Numbered from the stretch's first letter, positions 13,632 through 22,704 are shown. The stretch is DNA of 64,000 nucleotides from Streptomyces sp. H27-C3 (GCF_030063415.1 NZ_JASITA010000008.1:124001-188000); one strand, 5' to 3'. A program made the numbers and translations. The notes: a model not told the origin generated them from the sequence alone.

Positions 13632-15105
13632 GTCCTTCTGTCCAGGGCAAGTCGAGGATCTCCAGCTCCTGGTCGGCCTGAGCACCGCCGGGCGGGACGA
13701 CGGCGAGACCGTCTGCGGCGGCGATGCCGCGGAGCATGGCCGGGCCGTTGTAGTGCAACGGTACGGCCTGCTCCTGTCCCTGCTCCTGACCCCCTCCCTG
13801 GCCGCCCTCGCGGACGGTACTGCCGTAGGTGCCGCTGCCCGAACGGCTGCCCCAGCGGGTCTCCTTGCGACTCTCCGTGCGGCGATCTGTCCGGCGCTCG
13901 GTGCGGTGGACGACCGGCACGAGGCGGGTGTCGTACGGGTGGCCGCTCACGGCGTCCCGCACGGGGGAGCAGTACGGCTCCAGCGAAGGCTGTCGGGCGC
14001 GGGCGCGCAGCAGCGGCTCGGCCAGGGTGAGCAGCCCGGACACGGCCGCGAGCGGGTTTCCGGGGAGCCCCACCAGGTATTGGTCCTGGGTGAGCCTGGC
14101 CAGCAGCATCGGGTGGCCCGGCCGCACCGCGACACCATCGACCAGCAGCTCGGCTCCCGCCTTGCGCAGGATCGGATGGACATGGTCGACGGGGCCCGCG
14201 GCCGTACCGCCCGTGGTGATCACGAGGTCGGCGTCGGAGGTGGTGACGGCCTGGTGGAGCGCGTCGGCGTCGTCGCCCAGTCGGCGGGTGGCGGTCACAT
14301 CGGCGCCGAGTGCGCGCAGCCAGGGGTCGAGCAGGGGACCCAGGGCGTCGCGGACCATGCCGTCGTGGGGAAGCCCAGAGGTCAGCAACTCGTCCCCGAG
14401 GATGAGCACTTCGACGCGAGGGCGGGGGACGGTGAGCAGCTCGTCGTAGCCGGCGGCGGCTGCGAGACCGAGCACGGCAGGGGTCACCAGGCTACCGGCG
14501 GGCAGCAGCCTGTCGCCAGTGCGGCACTCCTGGCCGCGGGGCCGGATGTCCTGCCCCTGGAGCACCGCGCGCAGTGCGTACAGCAGCCCGTTCCCGCTCC
14601 CCTTCCCCTCCTCCGCGCGTGCGTGTTCGCTGCGGATCACGGCGGTGACGTCGGGTGGGACGCGGGCGCCGGTGGCGATCCGTACGGCCTCGCCGTCGGC
14701 GAGCGGTTCGGGCGCGGCGTGGCCCGCGAGGACCCCGCCGCCCTGCTTGACGGACCACGGCCCCGGCCCCGCGACCGCCCACCCGTCCATGGCGGACGTG
14801 TCGAAGGACGGCAGGTCGGTGAGGGCGTCGAGAGGCTCGGCGAGGACCTGGCCGAGCGCCTGCCCCAGCGGGACCCGGTGCGTGCGGGGAGCCGCGGCAC
14901 GGCCCGCCCGTGCGGCGACGGCGCGAGCCTCGGCCCAGGGTGTGTCCCCGGTAAGGGACTTGGGCGAGGGCACGGTGGCGTGCTCGGGGACGGATACCGG
15001 AGTAGGGGTCGGGGCTGCCCTACTGACGAGCGCGAGCGCCTCGTCGACCTCCCGGTCCTGGTCGGTCTCCCGGTCCTGACCGGTTTTGCCTGGCTGCCCG
15101 GTCAC
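13621..15105 (-). CDS. moeA: Molybdopterin molybdenumtransferase MoeA
   Basis: Inserts molybdate into adenylated molybdopterin in molybdenum cofactor synthesis. The start is set at GTG 15105, which overlaps the stop of the MobA-like gene in a GTGA. An ATG further upstream would only add residues that shadow that gene's end. The product is 494 residues. MoeA signatures are present: FDTSAMDGWAV, RIATGARVPPDVTAVI, VLILGDELL, VITTGGTAAGPVDHV and LPGNPLAAVSG. A low-complexity charged insert (TERRTDRRTESRKE) precedes the C-terminal domain, longer than in most MoeA proteins. Confidence 0.9.
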   Translation of the reverse strand: MTGQPGKTGQDRETDQDREVDEALALVSRAAPTPTPVSVPEHATVPSPKSLTGDTPWAEARAVAARAGRAAAPRTHRVPLGQALGQVLAEPLDALTDLPSFDTSAMDGWAVAGPGPWSVKQGGGVLAGHAAPEPLADGEAVRIATGARVPPDVTAVIRSEHARAEEGKGSGNGLLYALRAVLQGQDIRPRGQECRTGDRLLPAGSLVTPAVLGLAAAAGYDELLTVPRPRVEVLILGDELLTSGLPHDGMVRDALGPLLDPWLRALGADVTATRRLGDDADALHQAVTTSDADLVITTGGTAAGPVDHVHPILRKAGAELLVDGVAVRPGHPMLLARLTQDQYLVGLPGNPLAAVSGLLTLAEPLLRARARQPSLEPYCSPVRDAVSGHPYDTRLVPVVHRTERRTDRRTESRKETRWGSRSGSGTYGSTVREGGQGGGQEQGQEQAVPLHYNGPAMLRGIAAADGLAVVPPGGAQADQELEILDLPWTEGRFT

Positions 15106-16001
15106 CTTTCCCTGTCTTCTTCCTTGGCCTTGTTCTCCTTGGCCGCGGCTTCCTTGGCCTTGTCCTCCTCGGCCTCCCGCGCCCAACGCAGGGCGAGTTC
15201 AGTGGCCTTGCGGGTCGCCCGCGCGACGGCCTCGGGGCCGCCGTCGCCCACCTTGGCCGCCGCGTAACCGACCAGGAAGGTGGTCAGCGGCGCCGCGGGC
15301 CTGGCAACGCCGTGCGCGGCGTCGCGTGCGAGGTCGAGTAGGGCGGAGGTGTCGACATCGAGCTCGATGCCGAGTTCGTCCTTGACTGCGGTGATCCATT
15401 CGTCCAGCACGTGTCCATGCTCCCTGATCCTGGCCCGAGCCGCCGCGATGTCGTCCCAGGTGTCGCAGTCGAAAGAGTCGAAGGGCCCTGCGGCGACACG
15501 GACCACGTCGAGTTCATGGGTGAGCAGCCGCAGCGGCAGCCCGGACAGGCTCCCGTGCTCAGTGGCGATGAGCGCGAGCTCGCGGCGCAGCGGCTCGCCG
15601 CGATAGGCGGCCACGAGCGGCTGGTCCCGGCCGTCCGCGTCGACGAGGAGGGCCGCTTCCGTGCCACTCTCGTCGAGGGCGTCCAGCAGGCGTCGTACCG
15701 TTCCGTCGCCGATGAACGGCAGATCGGCGGAGAGTACGAGCAGGCTCCCCGCCGTGGTGCGCCGCACGCCGGCCTCCAGCGCGGCCAGCGGCCCGCCCCC
15801 GGGGGGCTTCTCCTGCGTCCACTCGACTGGCCGCACAGTGCCCCGGGGTCCACCGACGACCACGGTCACCCCGGCGTCGCCGCAGACTCCGAGCACCCGG
15901 TCGATGAGCGTCCGCCCGCCGACGCTCACACCCGGCTTGTCCGCCCCACCCAGCCGCTTCGCGGCACCTCCGGCCAGCACGATGGCGTCATACGTGGTCA
16001 T
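15102..16001 (-). CDS. MobA-like nucleotidyltransferase fused to a DUF6457-type domain
   Basis: A 299-residue protein. Residues 1 to about 190 are a MobA-type GTP:molybdopterin guanylyltransferase (IVLAGGAAKRLGGADK, GPLAALEAGV, LSADLPFI). The C-terminal part (VLDEWITAVKDELGIELDVD to LRWAREAEEDKAKE) is a helical domain often found alone beside moaA/moeA genes in actinobacteria, which I recognise as DUF6457-like. It ends in a charged, lysine-rich tail. The stop is coupled to moeA. It may guanylate the cofactor, or the transferase may be divergent. Two direct repeats with palindromes lie upstream. Confidence 0.85.
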   Translation of the reverse strand: MTTYDAIVLAGGAAKRLGGADKPGVSVGGRTLIDRVLGVCGDAGVTVVVGGPRGTVRPVEWTQEKPPGGGPLAALEAGVRRTTAGSLLVLSADLPFIGDGTVRRLLDALDESGTEAALLVDADGRDQPLVAAYRGEPLRRELALIATEHGSLSGLPLRLLTHELDVVRVAAGPFDSFDCDTWDDIAAARARIREHGHVLDEWITAVKDELGIELDVDTSALLDLARDAAHGVARPAAPLTTFLVGYAAAKVGDGGPEAVARATRKATELALRWAREAEEDKAKEAAAKENKAKEEDRER

Positions 16002-16056
16002 CCCACGAGTATGAGGTCACCCCGGTGATCTGCTCCCTCGCGGCCCCCGTCCCATG

Positions 16057-16100
16057 AGCACCAATGTGCGCACGATCCCCTCAGCACCAATGTGCGCACG
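16057..16100. promoter_or_regulatory. Two 18-bp direct repeats upstream of the mobA-like gene
   Basis: AGCACCAATGTGCGCACG occurs exactly at 16057-16074 and 16083-16100, a 26-bp period (about 2.5 turns). Each contains the 8-bp palindrome GTGCGCAC. They lie 56-99 bp upstream of the ATG at 16001, so they may be a regulator's operator pair. Confidence 0.6.
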
Positions 16101-16116
16101 GTCCGCGCAAGAGTCA

Positions 16117-16147
16117 GGGGTGGGCCCGCCGTAGGCAGGCCCACCCC
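16117..16147. terminator. Terminator after the bkd operon
   Basis: 10-bp perfect stem GGGGTGGGCC/GGCCCACCCC with an 11-nt loop, 31 nt past the E2 stop. The GC-rich stem without a long T-tract is typical of Streptomyces. Confidence 0.65.
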
Positions 16148-16178
16148 GTTACAGCTCCCGCTCAGGAGCGTGCAGGCG

Positions 16179-17654
16179 CTACAGGGCGCGCAGCAGGGTC
16201 GCCGGCTGCTCGACGCAGTCGGCCACGTACCGCAGGAATCCGCCCGCCGTGCCCCCGTCGCAGACCCGGTGGTCGAAGGTCAGTGACAATTGGACGACCT
16301 TGCGCACCGCGAGTTCGCCCTCATGGACCCACGGCTTGGGGACGATGCGGCCCACTCCGAGCATCGCCGCCTCCGGGTGATTGATGATCGGCGTGGAGCC
16401 GTCGACGCCGAACACCCCGTAGTTGTTCAGCGTGAATGTGCCGCCGGTCAAATCCGCCGGGGTGAGCTTCCCTTCCCGCGCGGCCCCGGTCAGCCGGGCC
16501 AGCTCGGTGCTCAGCGCGTCCACGGAGCGGGCGTGCGCGTCCCGCACTACGGGGACCACCAGGCCCCGCTCCGTCTGTGCGGCGAATCCCAGGTGCACGC
16601 CGGAAAGGCGCACGATCTCGCGGGAGGCCATGTCCACCGTGGAGTTGAGCTCCGGGAAGCGGGCCAGCGCCGCCGTGCAGATCCGGGCGAGGAGCGCGAG
16701 GACCGGGACCGGGGGCCCCGCCGACCGGTTCATGGCCGCACGCGCGGCCATCAGCTCGGTGGCGTCCGCGTCCACCCAGCAGGTGGCGTCCGGGATCTCG
16801 CGCCGGCTGCGCGAAAGCTTGTCCGCGACGGCGCCGCGCACACCCCGCAGCGGGACGCGCTCCCCGACGACGGCCGAGGAAACGGCAGCCACCGGCTCCG
16901 GTGCCCGCACGTGCACAGACGCCGCGTCCCGCACCGCCTGCTCGACGTCGGACCGCAGGATCAGCCCGTCGGGGCCGGACCCCGCCAGCTCCCGCAGATC
17001 AAGACCGTTCTCCCGGGCCAGCCGACGCACCAGCGGCGAAATCACCGGCACCGGACCAGCCGCACGCTCCGGCGAAGCCGCCACCGGACCGACCTCCACG
17101 GCCGACTCCGCAGCCGCCGCCGAGGCACTCGCAGCCGCCCCCACTGCCGCGCCCGGCCCGGCCCCGGCAGTGGCGTCCGCCGCCGAACCAACCACGGCAG
17201 CAGCACCCGCCTGGCCCGAAGGGCCCGCGCCCAGCGCACCCGGCCGGATCCGCCGTCGCCGCGCCGCCGCGGCCCCCGTGCCGTATCCCACCAGCACGTT
17301 GCCCGAGGACTCCTCGGCCGAGCCGGAAGTAGAACCGGCCGCCGAGCCCGAGGCGGCGCCTCCCGCGGCAGCCGCTCCCGCGACGACGGGCACCTCGTGG
17401 GCGGAGGCCGCCCCGACCGCGACCGTCAGCAGCGGCGACCCGACGGGCAGCTCCGTGCCCTCCTCGCCGAAGCGAGCCGTGACCACGCCCCCGTAGGGGC
17501 ACGGCACCTCCACCAGCGCCTTGGCCGTCTCGACCTCGACCACGGGCTGGTCGATGGCGACGACGTCGCCCACCTCCACCAGCCAGCGCACGATCTCCGC
17601 CTCGGTGAGCCCCTCACCGAGGTCCGGCAGCTTGAACTCCAACACCTGGGGCAT
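16179..17654 (-). CDS. bkdC: Branched-chain alpha-keto acid dehydrogenase E2 (dihydrolipoyl acyltransferase)
   Basis: A 491-residue E2 core. The lipoyl domain has Lys45 in VETAKALVEV. An Ala/Gly/Ser-rich linker covers about 85-190. The E1/E3-binding domain (PLVRRLARENGLDLRELAGSG) follows, then the catalytic domain with the HxxxDG motif, His462 and Asp466 (HRVCDGG). ATG 17654 shares its A with the E1beta stop. The complex makes isobutyryl-, isovaleryl- and 2-methylbutyryl-CoA from valine, leucine and isoleucine keto acids, the starters of branched fatty acids and some polyketides. No E3 gene is adjacent. Confidence 0.92.
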   Translation of the reverse strand: MPQVLEFKLPDLGEGLTEAEIVRWLVEVGDVVAIDQPVVEVETAKALVEVPCPYGGVVTARFGEEGTELPVGSPLLTVAVGAASAHEVPVVAGAAAAGGAASGSAAGSTSGSAEESSGNVLVGYGTGAAAARRRRIRPGALGAGPSGQAGAAAVVGSAADATAGAGPGAAVGAAASASAAAAESAVEVGPVAASPERAAGPVPVISPLVRRLARENGLDLRELAGSGPDGLILRSDVEQAVRDAASVHVRAPEPVAAVSSAVVGERVPLRGVRGAVADKLSRSRREIPDATCWVDADATELMAARAAMNRSAGPPVPVLALLARICTAALARFPELNSTVDMASREIVRLSGVHLGFAAQTERGLVVPVVRDAHARSVDALSTELARLTGAAREGKLTPADLTGGTFTLNNYGVFGVDGSTPIINHPEAAMLGVGRIVPKPWVHEGELAVRKVVQLSLTFDHRVCDGGTAGGFLRYVADCVEQPATLLRAL

Positions 17655-18673
17655 CAGCTCCCCGCCTCCCACTGCAGCCGCGCGACCGCGTCAAGTACCC
17701 GGTCCACACCCGGCAGATGGTGCCGCTCCAGCATCGGCGGCGGATACGGGATGTCGAACCCGGCGACCCGCAGCACCGGCGCCTCAAGATGGTGGAAGCA
17801 CCGCTCGGTGACCCGGGCGGCTATTTCCCCGCCGGGCCCGCCGAAGCCGGTCGACTCATGGACGACGACCGCACGTCCGGTGCGGCGCACCGACGCGGCC
17901 ACCGTCTCGTCGTCGAAGGGCACGAGCGAGCGCAGATCGACGACTTCGAGGTCCCAGCCCTCGGCCCGCGCCGCTTCCGCCGCCTCCATGCACACCGGCA
18001 GGGAGGGCCCGTACGTGATGAGCGTCGCGCTGCTTCCGGAGCGCCGCACGACCGCACGGCCGATCGGCTCGACCGCGGTCGGCGCCTCCGGCGACCAGTC
18101 GGCCTTCGACCAGTAGAGCCGCTTGGGCTCCAGGAAGACCACGGGGTCGTCCGAGGCGATCGCGGCCCGCAGCAGCCCATACGCGTCCTCGACGGTCGCG
18201 GGCATCACGACATGGAGGCCCGGAGTCGCCATGTAGTACGCCTCGGAGGAGTCGCTGTGGTGCTCGACGCCGCCGATTCCGCCGCCGTACGGCACCCGGA
18301 TCACCAGCGGCATCGGCAGCGCCCCGCGGGTGCGGTTGCGCATCCGCGAGACATGGCTGATGAGCTGCTCGAAGGCCGGATAGGCGAACGCGTCGAACTG
18401 CATCTCGACGACCGGCCGCAGCCCGTACATCGCCATGCCGACGGCCGCGCCCAGGATCCCCGCCTCGGCGAGCGGCGTATCAGTGCAGCGGTCCTCGCCG
18501 AACTCCTTGACCAGCCCGTCCGTGACCCGGAAGACCCCGCCCAGCGCGCCGACGTCCTCGCCCATCACATGGACGGTCGGGTCCTCGGCCATCGCGTCGC
18601 GCAGCGCGCGCCCGAGGGCCTGCGCCATCGACGCGGGCTTCGTGGCGACCGGCTTCCTCGCTACCGTGGTCAT
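17654..18673 (-). CDS. bkdB: Branched-chain alpha-keto acid dehydrogenase E1 beta subunit
   Basis: A 339-residue E1beta subunit of the thiamine diphosphate-dependent decarboxylase. Visible family motifs are VMGEDVGALGGVFRVTDGL, DTPLAEAGILGAAVGMA, RMRNRTRG and VVHESTGFGGPGGEIAA. The start is ATG 18673, in an ATGA overlap with the E1alpha stop. A longer frame reaches upstream but only shadows E1alpha. It works as an alpha2beta2 heterotetramer with the upstream gene product and hands the acyl group to the E2 lipoyl arm. Confidence 0.92.
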   Translation of the reverse strand: MTTVARKPVATKPASMAQALGRALRDAMAEDPTVHVMGEDVGALGGVFRVTDGLVKEFGEDRCTDTPLAEAGILGAAVGMAMYGLRPVVEMQFDAFAYPAFEQLISHVSRMRNRTRGALPMPLVIRVPYGGGIGGVEHHSDSSEAYYMATPGLHVVMPATVEDAYGLLRAAIASDDPVVFLEPKRLYWSKADWSPEAPTAVEPIGRAVVRRSGSSATLITYGPSLPVCMEAAEAARAEGWDLEVVDLRSLVPFDDETVAASVRRTGRAVVVHESTGFGGPGGEIAARVTERCFHHLEAPVLRVAGFDIPYPPPMLERHHLPGVDRVLDAVARLQWEAGS

Positions 18674-19818
18674 CTTTCGCCCTCCGCGTCGAGCTCGGCC
18701 CGCAACTGGGCCTCCTGCTCCTTGAGCTGCGGCGTGCTCTGCGCGTAGACGTGCGCGAAGAGGTCCGTCGGGTCGAGCACCGGCTCCGCGTTCATCCGCT
18801 CGCGCAGGTCCGCGGCCATCGTCTCGGCGGCCGCGCGCGCCTCGCGTATGCCGTCCTCGTCCAGGATGCCGCGCTGTGTCAGCTCCCGCTCCAGCAGCTG
18901 GACCGGGTCGTGCGCCCGCCATGCCTCGACCTCCGCGTCACCCCGGTAGCGGGTCGCGTCGTCGGCGTTCGTGTGGGCCTCGATGCGGTACGTCACGGCC
19001 TCGACCAGGGTCGGCCCGCCGCCCCGCCGGGCCCGCTCCATCGCGGCTGCCAGCACCTCGTGCACGGCCGCCGCGTCATTCCCGTCGACGAGCCGGCCGG
19101 GCATTCCGTACCCGACGGCCTTGTGGGCCAGGGAGGGCGCCGCGGTCTGCTTGGCGAGCGGGACGGAGATCGCGAAGCCGTTGTTCTGCACGAGGAAGAC
19201 GACCGGGGCCTTCCACACGGCCGCGAAGTTCAGCGCCTCGTGGAAGTCGCCCTCGCTGGTGCCGCCGTCACCGACCAGGGCGAGCGCCACCACGTCGTCG
19301 CCCTTGAGCCGCGCGGCGTGCGCGAGGCCCACCGCGTGCGGCAGCTGGGTCGCCAGCGGCGTACAGAGGGGGGCGATGCGGTACTCACGCGGGTCGTACC
19401 CGGTGTGCCAGTCGCCGCGCAGCAGCGTGAGCGCCTGCACGGGGTCGAGCCCGCGCACCACAGCGGCGAGGGTGTCGCGGTAGCTCGGGAAGAGCCAGTC
19501 GCGCTCCTGGAGCACCAGCGCGGCCGCCACCTGGCAGGCCTCCTGCCCGGTGCTCGACGGGTAGACGGCGAGGCGGCCCTGCTTGGTGAGGGCGGTGGCC
19601 TGCGCGTTGTATCTGCGGCCCCGGACCAGCTCCGCGTACAGCCGGCGCATCAGGGCCGCGTCGAGCCGGTCCGCCGCGTCGGTGCCGAGCACGCGATAGG
19701 GCGCGGTGTCGGGAAGCAGCGGTGCGGGGTCGGTGCGGGGCTTCCAGGACGGGGGAGGAGTGGGCCTGTAGGCCGGGGCACCAGGCAGCTCCTGAACCGT
19801 CATCGTGCTCTTCTTCAT
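18670..19818 (-). CDS. bkdA: Branched-chain alpha-keto acid dehydrogenase E1 alpha subunit
   Basis: A 382-residue E1alpha with the thiamine diphosphate motif GDGGTSEGDFHEALNFA ending in NN, and the IEAHTNADDATRYR phosphorylation-loop-like segment of this family. The start is ATG 19818 with ribosome site GAGGAGGTG. Methionines further upstream lack one. First gene of the bkd operon, divergent from an AsnC/Lrp regulator. The operator-like ACCGATTGTTCGGT lies about 60 bp upstream, the same motif as in the phenylacetate promoters. Confidence 0.92.
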   Translation of the reverse strand: MKKSTMTVQELPGAPAYRPTPPPSWKPRTDPAPLLPDTAPYRVLGTDAADRLDAALMRRLYAELVRGRRYNAQATALTKQGRLAVYPSSTGQEACQVAAALVLQERDWLFPSYRDTLAAVVRGLDPVQALTLLRGDWHTGYDPREYRIAPLCTPLATQLPHAVGLAHAARLKGDDVVALALVGDGGTSEGDFHEALNFAAVWKAPVVFLVQNNGFAISVPLAKQTAAPSLAHKAVGYGMPGRLVDGNDAAAVHEVLAAAMERARRGGGPTLVEAVTYRIEAHTNADDATRYRGDAEVEAWRAHDPVQLLERELTQRGILDEDGIREARAAAETMAADLRERMNAEPVLDPTDLFAHVYAQSTPQLKEQEAQLRAELDAEGER

Positions 19819-19877
19819 CGCGTGCACCTCCTCATAGGAGTGGTCAGAGGGGCGCAGGATTGTGGTGCGCCTCACCT

Positions 19878-19891
19878 ACCGATTGTTCGGT
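19878..19891. promoter_or_regulatory. TetR-type operator, bkd copy
   Basis: ACCGATTGTTCGGT, arms ACCGA/TCGGT with 4-nt spacer. It differs at one base from the copy between paaH and paaN. It lies 60-73 bp upstream of the bkdA ATG, in the divergent promoter region. Confidence 0.6.
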
Positions 19892-19925
19892 CGATGACGC
19901 ATTTTGGCTACAGGCACCTCCAGCC

Positions 19926-19934
19926 TGTGGACAA
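19926..19934. promoter_or_regulatory. DnaA-box-like nonamer in the bkd promoter
   Basis: TGTGGACAA, the complement of TTGTCCACA, the preferred Streptomyces DnaA box. It lies between bkdA and the AsnC regulator. Confidence 0.5.
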
Positions 19935-19971
19935 ACGGTTCTCCACAGCCTGGGATGGGGACAGGTCGTCC

Positions 19972-20493
19972 ATGACAGAGAGGCGGGGACACATGACAGC
20001 TGAACAAATGGCCGACGCGGGCCAGGACCCGCCCGCCCGGCCGCTGGACGCCATCGACCGCGACATCCTGCGGATGCTGCAGACCGACGGACGTGCGTCG
20101 ATACGTTCCGTGGCCGAGCACGTCCATGTGTCGCGGGCCAACGCCTACGCGCGCATCAACCGGCTCATCGACGACGGCGTGATCCGTGGCTTCAGCGCCC
20201 GGGTGAACCACGAGAGGGCGGGGCAGGCCGCCTCGGCGTACATCACGCTCAAGATCGTGCAGAATTCCTGGCGCACGGTCCGCGAGCAGCTCCAGGCGCT
20301 GCCGGGCGCCGCCCACATCGCCCTGGTCAGCGGTGATTTCGACGTACTGCTGCTGGTGCACACCGCGGACAACAGGGCACTGCGCGAGCTCGTACTCACG
20401 AAGATCCAGGCCATACCGGAGGTGCTCAGCACGCGCACCCTGCTGGTCTTCGAGGAGACGGATCTGGACCCCCAGCTCCCCCGCGAGTCCTAG
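19972..20493 (+). CDS. AsnC/Lrp family transcriptional regulator (bkd-associated)
   Basis: A 173-residue Lrp/AsnC regulator, divergent from bkdA. The winged helix-turn-helix is at about residues 24-75 (LDAIDRDILRMLQTDGRASI, then VSRANAYARINRLIDDGVI). The C-terminal RAM domain carries DFDVLLLVHTADNRALRELV. Such proteins bind amino acids or keto acids as octamers. Regulation of the neighbouring bkd operon by branched-chain amino acids is the likely role. The start is ATG 19972; ATG 19993, behind GAGGCGGGG, is an equally good alternative and would give 166 residues. Confidence 0.88.
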   Translation: MTERRGHMTAEQMADAGQDPPARPLDAIDRDILRMLQTDGRASIRSVAEHVHVSRANAYARINRLIDDGVIRGFSARVNHERAGQAASAYITLKIVQNSWRTVREQLQALPGAAHIALVSGDFDVLLLVHTADNRALRELVLTKIQAIPEVLSTRTLLVFEETDLDPQLPRES

Positions 20494-20529
20494 CAGGCCG
20501 GGGCGGGGCTGCCACCGGGCGCCGAGTGG

Positions 20530-21156
20530 TCAGCGGCTGGTCCGCAGCCCGTCGAAGGCCAGCCGTACGACCGTCTCCGCGAGCTGGTCGCCGCCGTCGG
20601 AGCCGTCCGGGTGGCCGGACTCGTCGGCGGTGCCGTCGGCCGACGGCGGCCGATACCACTCCACCAGGGAGTTCACCATCCCGAAGAGCAGCCGCGTCGC
20701 CAGCCGCATGTCCACATCGGCACGCAGGTCGCCGTCCGCGGCCGCCGCCTTCAGCAGATCGGCGACCCGCTGGTCGAATTCGCGGCGCCGCTCCAGCGCC
20801 CAGCGCTCCGCCTTGGTGTTGCCGCGGACGCGCAGCAGCAGCGTGACGTACGGCAGCTCGGCCATCAGCACCTCGACCGTACGACGGGTGACGTACTCCA
20901 CCCGCTCGATCGCCTGCCCGCGCACCGCTCCCGGCTCGTCCAGAATGCCGAAGAGGCCGTCGAGTGCGCGGCTGACCGCGCGGCGCAGCAGTTCCTCCTT
21001 GCCCGACACGTGGTGGTAGATCGAGGACTTGGAGATGCCGGCGGCCCGGGAGAGGTGCTCCATGGATGTGCCGTCGTAACCGCGATCGTTGAACACCCGC
21101 ACGGCGACGGTCAGGAGCGTCTCGGGGGTGTACGTGTCGCGCTTGGCGGTAGTCAC
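20530..21156 (-). CDS. TetR family regulator (PaaR-like, phenylacetate catabolism)
   Basis: A 208-residue TetR protein. The N-terminal helix-turn-helix spans about residues 10-55 (LLTVAVRVFNDRGYDGTSME, LSRAAGISKSSIYHHVSGKE). The C-terminal ligand domain follows. GTG 21156 overlaps the paaH stop (GTGA), so the two genes are cotranscribed. PaaR-type regulators respond to phenylacetyl-CoA. It is the best candidate to bind the ACCGA-N4-TCGGT sites at paaH/paaN, paaA and bkd. It ends in a serine/aspartate-rich segment before the last helix. Confidence 0.88.
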   Translation of the reverse strand: MTTAKRDTYTPETLLTVAVRVFNDRGYDGTSMEHLSRAAGISKSSIYHHVSGKEELLRRAVSRALDGLFGILDEPGAVRGQAIERVEYVTRRTVEVLMAELPYVTLLLRVRGNTKAERWALERRREFDQRVADLLKAAAADGDLRADVDMRLATRLLFGMVNSLVEWYRPPSADGTADESGHPDGSDGGDQLAETVVRLAFDGLRTSR

Positions 21157-22673
21157 GCGGAGGTCCCCTCCTGGGCGGAGAGCGGCTGGGCGAAGGACTG
21201 CTGGTAGAGCGCCAGGGAGGCCGCGTAGCGCCCGGTCGGGCAGCACTCGTGCAGATTCCCGAGCAGGTCGTACGCCCAGTCCTGGCCGAGCTCGCGGCCC
21301 CATTCGACCGGTCCGCGCGGGTAGTTGACGCCCAGCCGCATCGCGGTGTCGATGTCCTCGGGCGAGGCGACGCCCCTGGCGACGGCGTCGGCGGCGAGGT
21401 CGATCAGCATGGCGACGGTACGGGCGACGATCATGCCGGGTACGTCGCCGATGACGCTGACGTCCTTGCCGAGCTTCTGGAAGAGGCCGGTGGCCGCGTC
21501 GAGGGTCCGCGGCGAGGTGTCGGCGGAGGCGGCGAGCGCGATCCGGGTGGCGCCCCGGTAGTCGAGGGCGAGATCGAAGTAGACGACGTCCGTGTACTCC
21601 ACGGAGGTCCGGCCGTCCGCCGGTACGAGCTGTCCCTCGCCCGGCAGCTCGATGTACGGGCCGCCCGTCTCGACGCGCTTCACGGCGATGCCCGCCTCCT
21701 CCATCATCGCGACGACCGCATCGGCGGGGCCGAGGTCCCCGACGACGGTGACCGATTCCGGGGCGCCCCGTTGCGGGGCGGTGTGCGGGGCGGCTTTCGT
21801 GGTTCCTTCGGCGTACGGGAACCAGCCGTGGCCCGACTTGCGGCCGAGCCGGCCCGACTGGACGAGGCGGCGCTGAGCGAGGGACGGGACGAACTTGGGG
21901 CTCTGGAAGAAGGAGTCCCAGACGGAGCGGGTGACAGCCTCGTTGACGTCCTGGCCGATCAGGTCGGTCAGCTCGAATGGACCCATTTTGAAGCCGCCGC
22001 ACTCGCGCAGGACGGCGTCGATGGTGGCCGGGTCGGCGCCGCCCTCCTCGTACACCGCGAAGGCCTCGGCGTAGAAGGGGCGGGCGATGCGGTTGACGAT
22101 GAAACCGGGGGTGTCCGCGCAGCGGACCGGGGTCTTGCCCCAGGCGGCTGCCGTCGCCCACGCACGCGTGGCGCTCGATTCGTCGGTCGCGAAGCCGCTG
22201 ACGACCTCAACGAGGGGCAGCAGGGGCGCCGGGTTGAAGAAGTGCAGCCCGACGAACCGGCCGGGATTGCGCAGCGCGCCCGCGACGGCCGTGACGGAGA
22301 GGGACGAGGTGTTGGTGGCGAGCAGACAGCCGTCGGAGACGATCGCTTCGAGCGCCGCGAACAGCTCCTGCTTGACCGCGAGCTGCTCAACGATCGCCTC
22401 GACGACGAGCGCGGCGTCGGCCAGCTCGGCGAGGTCATCGGCGGGATGCAGCCGGGCGCGGGCCCCCTCGGCCTCCGCCACGTCGAGCCTGCCCTTCTCG
22501 ACGAGCCGGTCCAGTCGCCGGGCGACGGCCTCTGCGGCCTCGCGCGCCCGCCCGGGGGCTGCGTCGTACACACGCACCGGGTGACCTGCGAGAAGAGCCA
22601 CCTGGGCGATGCCCTGGCCCATGGTCCCTGTGCCGACGACGGCGACGGTGCGGGCTCGATCGATTGCTGTCAT
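21153..22673 (-). CDS. paaH: 3-hydroxyacyl-CoA dehydrogenase (PaaH type)
   Basis: A 506-residue NAD-dependent dehydrogenase with two copies of the C-terminal dimerisation domain, the architecture of PaaH/PaaC. The Rossmann start is VAVVGTGTMGQGIAQVALLAG. Catalytic His and Glu lie in GLHFFNPAPLLPLVEVV, and TPGFIVNRIARPFYAEA follows. In the phenylacetyl-CoA route it oxidises 3-hydroxyadipyl-CoA. Start ATG 22673 has GGAGGATCGG upstream. It is transcribed with the TetR gene and divergent from paaN, with a shared operator between them. Confidence 0.9.
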   Translation of the reverse strand: MTAIDRARTVAVVGTGTMGQGIAQVALLAGHPVRVYDAAPGRAREAAEAVARRLDRLVEKGRLDVAEAEGARARLHPADDLAELADAALVVEAIVEQLAVKQELFAALEAIVSDGCLLATNTSSLSVTAVAGALRNPGRFVGLHFFNPAPLLPLVEVVSGFATDESSATRAWATAAAWGKTPVRCADTPGFIVNRIARPFYAEAFAVYEEGGADPATIDAVLRECGGFKMGPFELTDLIGQDVNEAVTRSVWDSFFQSPKFVPSLAQRRLVQSGRLGRKSGHGWFPYAEGTTKAAPHTAPQRGAPESVTVVGDLGPADAVVAMMEEAGIAVKRVETGGPYIELPGEGQLVPADGRTSVEYTDVVYFDLALDYRGATRIALAASADTSPRTLDAATGLFQKLGKDVSVIGDVPGMIVARTVAMLIDLAADAVARGVASPEDIDTAMRLGVNYPRGPVEWGRELGQDWAYDLLGNLHECCPTGRYAASLALYQQSFAQPLSAQEGTSA

Positions 22674-22695
22674 GACCCCGATCCTCCCGTACAAG

Positions 22696-22704
22696 TTATC
22701 CACA
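22696..22704. promoter_or_regulatory. DnaA box in the paaH/paaN promoter
   Basis: TTATCCACA, a consensus DnaA box, 23 bp upstream of the paaH ATG. The flanking AAGTTATCCACAGG also occurs upstream of the DUF5819 gene at 27594. Confidence 0.6.

Noticed and set aside
15105-15186. Upstream start of moeA adding 27 residues
   Set aside because: The extra residues (GQGQGRRQGK type) are a frame shadow of the mobA-like C-terminus. The GTG overlapping its stop is the better start.
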